DNA of 64,000 nucleotides from Hoeflea marina. Its GTDB lineage: Bacteria > Pseudomonadota > Alphaproteobacteria > Rhizobiales > Rhizobiaceae. Made by a program: the position numbers and the translations under genes. The stretch is taken from contig NZ_QGTR01000001.1 in the NCBI RefSeq assembly GCF_003182275.1, positions 472,130 through 536,129 on the forward strand, read 5' to 3'. Positions 48,314-55,559 of this stretch are shown piece after piece (position 1 is the stretch's first letter; each line of letters begins with the position of its first letter). Below the pieces are notes generated by a model, which saw nothing but the letters and a program-made list of their open reading frames with translations, did not search any database and was not told where the DNA came from.

Positions 48314-48589
48314 CTACCCCTTCGCAATTGCCTGTCAAGATCGGGGTTTTCGGCGCGGTTTCCAGCGTAGCGGTCATCGAGCGGTAGTGACGCGGAACGG
48401 AAGACGAACGGCGGCGCGTGGCATGGGGCGAATGCCTTGTCCGTTCAGACGCTTGGCGGAGATTCCAGCATGGAATCGCCGGCTGGCCATGTCCGGGCCG
48501 TGCGCGGCGGTCCCGATGCCGTCGTCCGCGGGTGATGAGGCGACGGATGCTGTGCGGGGGAGGGCGGGTGCGGCACATGCGCCTGGCAG
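48314..48589 (-). promoter_or_regulatory. Leader of array 4
   Basis: Conserved leader with TTGACA box; palindrome at 48462-48476, 149 bp from the first repeat. Confidence 0.8.
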
Positions 48590-49037
48590 ACCGTCTACTC
48601 AAAGTGGTCACTGCCCGGCCAGCTGAGAAACGGCAGCATGCCCCTGTCGTCAAGGCGGTCTCTATCCACTCAACGTGGTTACTACCCGGTCAGCAAGGGC
48701 AAGCTGCAGGGCGCGGAAGGTACGCGTCTCTATCCACTCAACGTGGTCACTGCCCGGTCAGCTCCACCACCATCCGCAAAGGAAATCTTCCGCGGGGGTC
48801 TCTATCCACTCAACGTGGTCACTGCCCGGTCAGCATGATCGACAGCATCGCGTCCGGCTTCGGCTGGTCTCTATCCACTCAACGTGGTCACTGCCCGGCG
48901 AGCGCAGTGGGTTTTGGCGGCTTTGCCGTCGTGTCTCTATCCACTCAACGTGGTCACTGCCCGGCGAGCCGATTGCTTTCATGACAGTCGGCAATTTCGA
49001 GTCTCTATCCACTCAACGTGGTCACTGCCCGGCGAGC
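48590..49037 (-). CRISPR. CRISPR array 5 (7 repeats)
   Basis: Repeats start at about 48590 (degenerate), 48658, 48726, 48798, 48867, 48933 and 49001. Spacers are 29-35 bp. The three leader-proximal repeats read CCCGGCGAGC at the end, a variant shared only within this array and fitting copy-from-first-repeat growth from the right. Confidence 0.93.
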
Positions 49038-49317
49038 CTACCCCTTCGCAACCGCCTGTCAAGATCGGGGTTTTCGGCGCGGTTTCCAGCGTAGCGGTCA
49101 TCGCGCGGCGGTAACGCGGAACGGATGAAGAACGGCGGCGCGTGGCATGGGCCGAATGCCTTTTCCGTTCAGAAACTTGGCGAAGATTCCAGCATGGAAT
49201 CGCCGCCTGGCCATGCCCGGGCCGTGCGCGGCGGTGCCGATGCCGTCGTCCGCGGGCGATGAGGCGATGGATGCCGAGCGGGGAGGGAGGGTGCGGCCCC
49301 TGTGCCCGACGGGCCGT
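49038..49317 (-). promoter_or_regulatory. Leader of array 5
   Basis: Conserved leader; palindrome at 49186-49200, 149 bp from the first repeat. Confidence 0.8.
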
Positions 49318-49559
49318 TCCCTCAGCGTGGTCACTGCCGGGTCAGCCCGGTTCGTTCGACGGCAACGTCGAGGGTAGCGTCTCTATCCACTCAACGTGGT
49401 CATTGCCCGGCCAGCGGATTTTCCGTGCCGCACCTGGTAGGTGCGGTGATTGCGTCTCTATCCACTCAACGTGGTGACTGCCCCGGCAATAGAATTTGCC
49501 TGAAATTGCGGAGCAGAAATGCGTCTCTATCCACTCAACGTGGTGACTGCCCCGGCAAT
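49318..49559 (-). CRISPR. CRISPR array 6 (4 repeats, variant repeat end)
   Basis: Repeats start at 49318 (degenerate), 49379, 49454 and 49523. The two leader-proximal repeats end GACTGCCCCGGCAAT instead of ...CCCGGTCAGC. Spacers are 32-38 bp; the 38-bp spacer at 49416-49453 contains an 8-bp hairpin. This array is the closest to the cas operon and has the most divergent leader. Confidence 0.92.
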
Positions 49560-49791
49560 CTACCCCCTCGTATCGTCCTGTCAAGAGATACGCATCAGAC
49601 TTGATTTCCAGCGCAGAGCAAATTTCCAGCCTCTGCAAGAAACAAAATCAGTACATTCCCGGCAAAATTTCCGGCAAACTCATGACAGAAAATAGATTTT
49701 CGCATTTCCAGCATGGAATTGCCATGCATCCCGCTTGATTTGCCCATCGAAGTGCGGATGATTGCTGTCGTTCGCCATCAGGGGAGGTCCC
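49560..49791. promoter_or_regulatory. Divergent leader of array 6 and promoter region of the cas operon
   Basis: In minus orientation it keeps TTGACA, then 16 bp, then TAGATT overlapping the variant repeat. The remainder differs from other leaders. TTTCCAGCATGGAAT remains at 49705-49719, 146 bp from the repeat and 72 bp before the Cap15-like start. The interval must therefore serve both leftward array and rightward operon expression. Confidence 0.75.
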
Positions 49792-50526
49792 ATGCAGAAG
49801 CTGCTCGGCATCAAGTTCTGGGTGACGGCTTTCACCGGCTGGCTGCTCGGCGGCATTGCGTTCGCCGTGATGGTCTATTCGTATCTGCGGGAGTCCGTCA
49901 GGGCTCTTCTCGGCGGATGGAGCGACCGGCTGATCCCCGCGGCCGACACCGCGGTGCCCATGCTGATGGGGCTCGTCGTCCTCGTCGTCTTCAACCGGCA
50001 GGTCTGGTGCTGGGCGTGCCGTCGGCGCGTGGTCGGCAGGATCCTGCAGCGCCGGGTGTTTCCCGATCTCAACGGCGAGTGGCGGGTGGAACTGACGAGC
50101 AATTTTCCAAGGCTTGATGCGATGCAGGCAGCGGCGAGGAGCGTGAAGGCCCCGCGCTACGACACGCGGGCCTTCGAGGCCGTGCCGCTGAGTTCGCCGC
50201 TGGTGCTGAGGGCGCGCATCACGCAGGACTGGATCGACGTCCGCATGGAGCTGTGGTCGGAGGATCCGGCATCCCGGATCGAGCGCTCGGTGACGACCAG
50301 CTTCGACCTGTCGCGCGGTCCCGACGGCACGCCGACGGTGGCTTATTTCTACCGGCAGACCAATCGGGCCGAAAGCCTGACCGGCACCAGCCAGGAGAGT
50401 TTCGACGGCGCGGCGCGGCTTGTTGTGGCCGAGGACGGCACCAGCATGTCCGGCCTGTACCTGGCGCGCGGCAACTGGGACTCCGGCCTCAACACGGCGG
50501 GAACGATCCGCTTCACGCGGATTTGA
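49792..50526 (+). CDS. Two-TM, beta-rich protein resembling the CBASS effector Cap15 (S-2TMbeta type)
   Basis: 244 residues. Two N-terminal helices (about 9-30 and 51-68) are followed by a basic linker ('CWACRRRVVGRILQRRVFPDL'). A beta-rich C-terminal domain of about 160 residues follows, opening with 'FPDLNGEWRVELTSN'. 'P-D-hydrophobic-G-x-W' after two TM segments is the hallmark I recall for Cap15/S-2TMbeta proteins, whose beta-barrel senses a cyclic nucleotide and whose helices damage the inner membrane. The ATG at 49792 has a GGGGAGG site. It is the first gene of the cas operon, 197 bases before cas10. The role as a type III signal effector is inference; the topology and motif are seen. 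Confidence 0.72.
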   Translation: MQKLLGIKFWVTAFTGWLLGGIAFAVMVYSYLRESVRALLGGWSDRLIPAADTAVPMLMGLVVLVVFNRQVWCWACRRRVVGRILQRRVFPDLNGEWRVELTSNFPRLDAMQAAARSVKAPRYDTRAFEAVPLSSPLVLRARITQDWIDVRMELWSEDPASRIERSVTTSFDLSRGPDGTPTVAYFYRQTNRAESLTGTSQESFDGAARLVVAEDGTSMSGLYLARGNWDSGLNTAGTIRFTRI

Positions 50527-50723
50527 AGGTTAGGGGGCGGAATGGCAGCCACACTGGACGGCAAAAACTGCCAACTCCGCTCGGCGAGGGCCGGCCGATC
50601 AGCAGCCGTGTGGCGCGCCATCCATGGCAAGTTGATCGCAAACCAAAACAAACCCAAAGATTGTGCTTGCCACGGCCGCCTTGACACGTATCTTGGCTCA
50701 GGCGCCATTTCGGGGGAATTGGG

Positions 50724-52403
50724 ATGGGGAATTGGGTACTACGCTTTGAAGCCGGAGATTTTGACAACACCGTCTTCGACGTTCAACAGCTTTCGGCCAT
50801 CCGCGGCGCCAGCCTGACCTTTCTCAATTCGTCCGATCTGGTTGAAAAGATCATGACCGACCGGCTCGGCAACGCATTTAAGAAGATCTATAGTGGCGCC
50901 TCGCAGGGCGTCTACAGCTTTACCGCCAGCGAGGACGACGCCAGGAAGGTGCTCCGGGCGGTCGATACCGCGCTGGCGCGGCCGGATCCCGGCGAGACCG
51001 GCTGTCACCAGCACATGTCCTACGCGACCGCTTTGGTGGCGGGAACCGGGCGCGAGGCGCTGCTGCGCAGCGAGGCGATCTGCGCGGCCAAGACCCGCCA
51101 GGACAGCCGGCCGCCACTGCCGCGCTTCGAACCCGGCCAGGTCAAGCCGGGCGAACGCCGCGACCCGCGCCCCGCCATGGCGGGAAAGGCGGTCTCGGCC
51201 GCCATCGCCGACCGGCTCGCCTATGGACGTGAGCAGCGGCAGACATTCTACGCGCGCCGCCTGGCCACCGGCACAACCCGGGGCGCCTTGCCGTTCGATT
51301 TCACCGACGATTTCGAGGAGATCACCGCCTTGGGCGACAAGCTGGACGGCACTGGCGCCCTGTCGGACAGGGGCGATCTTCCGGTGTCGCTGCACAACAA
51401 GATGGCGGTCTTCTTCACCGACGGCAACCGGCTGGGCAAACACCGCGAGGCCGCCATCGCCGCCGACCCCACGCTCGGACGGCTCAAGGAATTTTCCGCC
51501 GACCTTCTCAAGCTGCAGCGCGGTCTGCTCTCCGACATCGTCGACTGGCTCGCGGCTCGCTACAAGGACGGGACGAGCAATGCCTGGTTCTATGTCGATG
51601 AGCATGACGGCGTCACCCGGGCGCGCTTCGAGACCCTGCTCTGGGGCGGCGATGAGATGATTTTCGTCATGCCCTCCTGGCTGGCGCTCGAATTCGCCGA
51701 GCTGTTCTTTGAAACCGTGGAGAGCTGGCACATCGGCGGAAATCCGGTCAGCTTCTCGGCCGGACTGGTGATCTGCGACCGCAAGACACCGATCCGGCAG
51801 GCCAAGGCGCTGGCCGGGGCGATGGTGGACAGCCTCAAGACCCTACCATCGCCAGAGCCCGCGAAATTCGGCCGCAACACGATGCAGATCGAGATTTTCG
51901 AGAGCCTCACCCTGCCGTCCGGCAATCTGGACGATTATCGCGCGGCGCTCTATGCGCGTGGACATCTATCGGATCACGATCAGTCCAAGCCCAAGTGGTT
52001 GGCCGAGACAAATCTGCAGCTCGCCATCGAGGGATCGGATATCGGCGGCCTGATCGACCGGATTGCCGGGCTGCAGGGCGAGAACGGCTTCCCCCGTTCC
52101 CAGCTCTACAAGCTGCTGGAGGTCGCATCACTGGATGGCACCGCCTACAGGCGCAATGCGACGGAGTTTGGCGCCGATGGCAAACGGGTGATGCGGGAGG
52201 ATCAGTCACGCCTGCAGAAGATCTTCTCCGACTATTCGCGACGGGCCGGGGCGGAAAAGGCGCTGACGATCAACGACATCACCATCCTGAGGCCATGCGA
52301 CGGCAAGCCCGCGGCCCTGGCCCTCGATATCGCGATGCTGGCCATGCTGTGGGATTATGTCCGCCCGATCGCGGCATCGGGCAACGGAGGTTCGGCACAA
52401 TGA
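50724..52403 (+). CDS. cas10: Cas10-family protein, HD-less, GGDE cyclase motif
   Basis: 559 residues, short for Cas10. It starts directly in the first Palm domain: 'FDNTVFDVQQLSAIRGASLTFLN' (IRGAS at residues 26-30) matches the conserved D...I-R-G-A-S strand of Cmr2/Csm1. There is no N-terminal HD nuclease domain. The second Palm has 'VFFTDGNRLGKH' (Asp233) and 'LLWGGDEMIFVMPSW' (G308-G309-D310-E311), a GGDD-like active site with Asp to Glu at the last place, as in diguanylate cyclases. It is therefore likely a functional nucleotide cyclase. The following RAMP gene overlaps its stop (ATGA), so they are translated together. Confidence 0.88.
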   Translation: MGNWVLRFEAGDFDNTVFDVQQLSAIRGASLTFLNSSDLVEKIMTDRLGNAFKKIYSGASQGVYSFTASEDDARKVLRAVDTALARPDPGETGCHQHMSYATALVAGTGREALLRSEAICAAKTRQDSRPPLPRFEPGQVKPGERRDPRPAMAGKAVSAAIADRLAYGREQRQTFYARRLATGTTRGALPFDFTDDFEEITALGDKLDGTGALSDRGDLPVSLHNKMAVFFTDGNRLGKHREAAIAADPTLGRLKEFSADLLKLQRGLLSDIVDWLAARYKDGTSNAWFYVDEHDGVTRARFETLLWGGDEMIFVMPSWLALEFAELFFETVESWHIGGNPVSFSAGLVICDRKTPIRQAKALAGAMVDSLKTLPSPEPAKFGRNTMQIEIFESLTLPSGNLDDYRAALYARGHLSDHDQSKPKWLAETNLQLAIEGSDIGGLIDRIAGLQGENGFPRSQLYKLLEVASLDGTAYRRNATEFGADGKRVMREDQSRLQKIFSDYSRRAGAEKALTINDITILRPCDGKPAALALDIAMLAMLWDYVRPIAASGNGGSAQ

Positions 52404-54247
52404 CCGAGCGGCGCAAATACGAACTGGTGCTCACCTTGCGAAGCCCGTTCCTGTTCGAGGGCGTGGTCAATACGCGGGTCGGAGTTGATTCCGCCTGCAT
52501 TCGCGGCGAGGCGGGAGAGCCGATCATTCCGGCGGCGCAGATCAAGGGCGTGCTTCGCGACGCGCTCGAGCGTCTGGCGCTGAATACGGACCTGATCACC
52601 GGCGACAAGATCGACCTGCTGTTCGGCGTGCCCTCCAAGCCGACCAGCGCGGAGCAGGACCGGCCGGAGCGCGGCCAGGCGCTGTTCGGCGACCTCGGCG
52701 CGCCAGGCTGCCCGACGGGCAGCCACACGACCCGCATCGAGATCGATGACAGCACCGGCACAGTCAAGCGCGGCGCTCTCAACGTCATTGAGCTTGCCGC
52801 GCCTCTGGGCGCCGAGGTCCGGTTCAGCGGCACCCTGGTGATCAGCTACGACAACCGACTGGACCCCGTCCGGATCGAAAAGGCGATGCGCGCGGCCATC
52901 CGGCTGATTCCGGCCATCGGCAGCTACAAGAGCGCCGGCTTTGGCGAGGTCGTCGCGGCTGCCAGTTCGCTCGATCTGCTGAGCGGATCGGCGCTTGCGC
53001 CGAAGGCCGGGGATCTCACGGCTGAAAGGCTCGTTTTCGATGTGCGCTTCGATCGGCCGCTGCTCGTCGACACCAGCCGGGAAGCGGACAATGTGTTTGA
53101 AGGGGCCAGCGTGATCCCGGGCGCGGTCTTCAAGGGCGCCATCGCCGAGCGGCTGAGGCTGGCGGGGGAAGACCCGGAGGACGAGCGGTCGCCGCTCGGG
53201 GCGGCGCTGGCGGCGCTGAGGATTTCCCATGCCTTCCCGTTGTCCGGCGAGCCCGGCGCCGCGCCATGCCGCGAGGCCCTCGCGCTCCCGGCCTCGGTCG
53301 TGTTCATGAAGCTGGAAAAGGCCTATCTGTTTGCCGACGCCATCGCGGCTCCCGGACCGGGCCGGGGCGTGCTTTTCAACGGCGAACAGGCGGCGCCCGA
53401 CTACATCGCCGGCGGCAAGGATGGCGACCAGGACGCCTTTCGCGCCTGGTTCGGGCTGCCGCGGTTCGGCGGGCGTCCGCTGCTGCGCACCCACATCGCC
53501 ATGAATGAGGACAAGGACGGCCACCGGATCGGCATGGACGAGCGGAGCTTCACCGCGGTGGACAAGAAGCTGTATTCGACCTCGATGGTCGGCGTCGGCA
53601 AGCACAAATGGCGGCTGACCGTTGACAGCTCAGCCATCGCCGACCGGCAGATCGCGGCGCGGCTCTTGTCGGCCTTCAGCGGCGAGATGGACGGCATCGG
53701 TCGCACCGCCGCCATCGCGAGCTTCGTTGCCGCCGAGGAACCGGATCAGGACATGTCGGAGGGTGACATCATCGATATCGTTCTGACCACGCCGGCGGTG
53801 CTGTTTGATCCGGTCGAGGCAGGCGCCGTCTCGGCACTGACCATGACCGAGCGCTACCGCCGCTATTTCGAGACCATTCTGGGCGTGACGCTGGTGAATT
53901 TCTTCGCCCGCCAGTCCCTGGCCGGGCAATATCCGGCGCTCCGCCGCCGGCCCTACGGCAAGGCATACTATCCCTTCGTGCAGACCGAACCCGGCGCCGT
54001 GTTCCGCCTGCAGGTTCCGCCAACGGCGCGTGGCAAGCTCGATGAGGCCTTGCGGCTCGGCCTGCCTGTCCCGGACCTGGGCGGGCAGCCCGCGACCTGG
54101 AAGACCTGCCCGTTTGTCCGCGAGAACGGATACGGCGAAATTCGGCTGCACCGACTGCAGCCCGATGGTGCCGACACCGCGGCGGGGGCCGACACGGCAA
54201 GGCCCTGGGTTCTGGTCGAGAACGTCGATTTCGTGGAGGAAGCCTGA
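52400..54247 (+). CDS. Multi-domain RAMP protein: N-terminal Cas7 (Csm3-like) plus Cas5/Csx10-like part
   Basis: 615 residues, about twice a single RAMP. The N-terminal unit (about 1-205) has 'LTLRSPFLFEGV', 'PIIPAAQIKGVLRDALERL' and 'IGSYKSAGFGEVVA' (glycine-rich loop), typical of Cas7/Csm3. A second unit follows from about 210 ('FDVRFDRPLLVDTSREADNVFEGASVIPGAVFKGAIAERL'). The C-terminal third ends 'WVLVENVDFVEEA', resembling Csx10/Cas5-type ends. Conserved Asp/Glu residues could give target-RNA cutting in the Cas7 part, but this cannot be confirmed by eye. It overlaps cas10 by four bases and the next gene by one base. Confidence 0.78.
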   Translation: MTERRKYELVLTLRSPFLFEGVVNTRVGVDSACIRGEAGEPIIPAAQIKGVLRDALERLALNTDLITGDKIDLLFGVPSKPTSAEQDRPERGQALFGDLGAPGCPTGSHTTRIEIDDSTGTVKRGALNVIELAAPLGAEVRFSGTLVISYDNRLDPVRIEKAMRAAIRLIPAIGSYKSAGFGEVVAAASSLDLLSGSALAPKAGDLTAERLVFDVRFDRPLLVDTSREADNVFEGASVIPGAVFKGAIAERLRLAGEDPEDERSPLGAALAALRISHAFPLSGEPGAAPCREALALPASVVFMKLEKAYLFADAIAAPGPGRGVLFNGEQAAPDYIAGGKDGDQDAFRAWFGLPRFGGRPLLRTHIAMNEDKDGHRIGMDERSFTAVDKKLYSTSMVGVGKHKWRLTVDSSAIADRQIAARLLSAFSGEMDGIGRTAAIASFVAAEEPDQDMSEGDIIDIVLTTPAVLFDPVEAGAVSALTMTERYRRYFETILGVTLVNFFARQSLAGQYPALRRRPYGKAYYPFVQTEPGAVFRLQVPPTARGKLDEALRLGLPVPDLGGQPATWKTCPFVRENGYGEIRLHRLQPDGADTAAGADTARPWVLVENVDFVEEA

Positions 54248-55557
54248 TGTTCGGCAATCGCATCGAGATCCGCTTCAGCCTCAAGACCCTGACCGCCACG
54301 CATGTCGGCACCGGCGAATTCAAGGATATGCCCCGCCGCGACGGCACCAACGAGGCGGGGCAGTATGCGGCCATCGTCCGCGATGAAGCCTTCCTTCCCT
54401 ATCTGCCCTCCACCTCGCTCAAGGGCGTGCTGCGGCGGCTTGCGGAAGAGACCTTTCCGAAGGATCCGGGCTTTGACGCGCTCTTCGGCACCATCAAGCA
54501 CAGCGTTGGCGCGGGCTCGGGCGCCATGGGGCTGTTGCTGGTGCACGCGGGGCGATGTGCCGGCACTCTTCCCGACACGGCGGCGATGCCCTACGGCCAG
54601 TCTGGCGGCAAGTCCGACGGGCTGGGGAAGGGTGCCTTCATCGCTGCCCGCACCGCCATCGATGCGGCAAGCGGCGTGGCGGACGACCACAAGCTGTTCT
54701 TCCAGGAAATGCTGCCGCCGGGGGTTTCCTTCAACGCATCTATGACGGTGCTCGAATTCGGCCCCGGCCACGCCAAAGCGGTGGCGCTGCTCAAAAACCT
54801 GCTGCGGCTCGCCATGCGCGACGGCCTTTCCATCGGCAAATCCCAGGCCGACGGTCAGGGCCATCTGCAGGTTGCGGCGGTCAGTATGCGGACCATGGAG
54901 CTCAACGCCGACGGCGAACTGAAGCAGGTCAGTGAGGACCGCCTCAGCGCTGCGGCAAGTGGCGAATTTGTGCGAAGCGCGGCAATCGCTCCGGTTCGGG
55001 TGCGATTGCGTTGCGCCATGCCGTTTGCGGTCATCGATTCATCGGTCAAAGGCGAGGGCCGCGAAAAGGCAATGGAACAGGGCACTGTCCAGCTTTCCGC
55101 GCAGAAGCTCAGGGCCGGCATGCCTCTGATCAACGGGTCGAGCATCGCCGGGGTCCTGCGATCGCGCGCCGACTGGTTGGGCCGGATCATGCAATTGCGC
55201 GGCGAGATGCAGGCCGGATCCGATCCTGTCAGGGAACTCTTCGGCGACACCGGTTGGAAAGGTATCCTGGACATCCGCCATCTCATGGTCAGCGAAGCGC
55301 GGGAGGAGAAGATCACCTCGCTCAAGATCGACCGTTTCACTGGCGCGCCGGTGTTCGGCGCCCTGTTCACCACCGCGGCGTTCACCGGCACCCGTCTGTC
55401 GTTCGAGCTGCGCCTGCATCCCCGCGCGGGCAAGCCCGTCAACGGAGACGCGGAAAAGCTGTTCCATCGGCTTGCCGCCGACATCAATGCAAACGGCCTC
55501 CAGCTTGGTCACGGCACCAACAAGGGGTTTGGCTGGTTCGAACCGGAGGAGGGCTGA
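54247..55557 (+). CDS. Tandem Cas7-Cas7 RAMP protein (Csm3-like, two domains)
   Basis: 436 residues with two RAMP domains. Domain 1 (about 1-225): 'FSLKTLTATHVGTGEFKD', 'PYLPSTSLKGVLRRLAEETF', 'FGTIKHSVGAGSGAMG', 'LSIGKSQADGQGHLQV'. Domain 2 (about 240-436): 'MPLINGSSIAGVLRSRADWL', 'LFGDTGWKGILDIRHLMVS', 'DRFTGAPVFGALFTTAAF', 'LQLGHGTNKGFGWFEPEE'. A Cas7-2x protein is a known component of type III-D-like complexes. It would form two consecutive backbone units on the crRNA. Gene overlaps are 1 base upstream and a 2-base gap downstream. Confidence 0.85.
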   Translation: MFGNRIEIRFSLKTLTATHVGTGEFKDMPRRDGTNEAGQYAAIVRDEAFLPYLPSTSLKGVLRRLAEETFPKDPGFDALFGTIKHSVGAGSGAMGLLLVHAGRCAGTLPDTAAMPYGQSGGKSDGLGKGAFIAARTAIDAASGVADDHKLFFQEMLPPGVSFNASMTVLEFGPGHAKAVALLKNLLRLAMRDGLSIGKSQADGQGHLQVAAVSMRTMELNADGELKQVSEDRLSAAASGEFVRSAAIAPVRVRLRCAMPFAVIDSSVKGEGREKAMEQGTVQLSAQKLRAGMPLINGSSIAGVLRSRADWLGRIMQLRGEMQAGSDPVRELFGDTGWKGILDIRHLMVSEAREEKITSLKIDRFTGAPVFGALFTTAAFTGTRLSFELRLHPRAGKPVNGDAEKLFHRLAADINANGLQLGHGTNKGFGWFEPEEG

Positions 55558-55559
55558 GC

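Noticed and set aside
50724-52403. HD nuclease domain in Cas10
   Set aside because: The protein starts directly at the Palm motif, and no HD pair with suitable context precedes it in the 197-base upstream gap.
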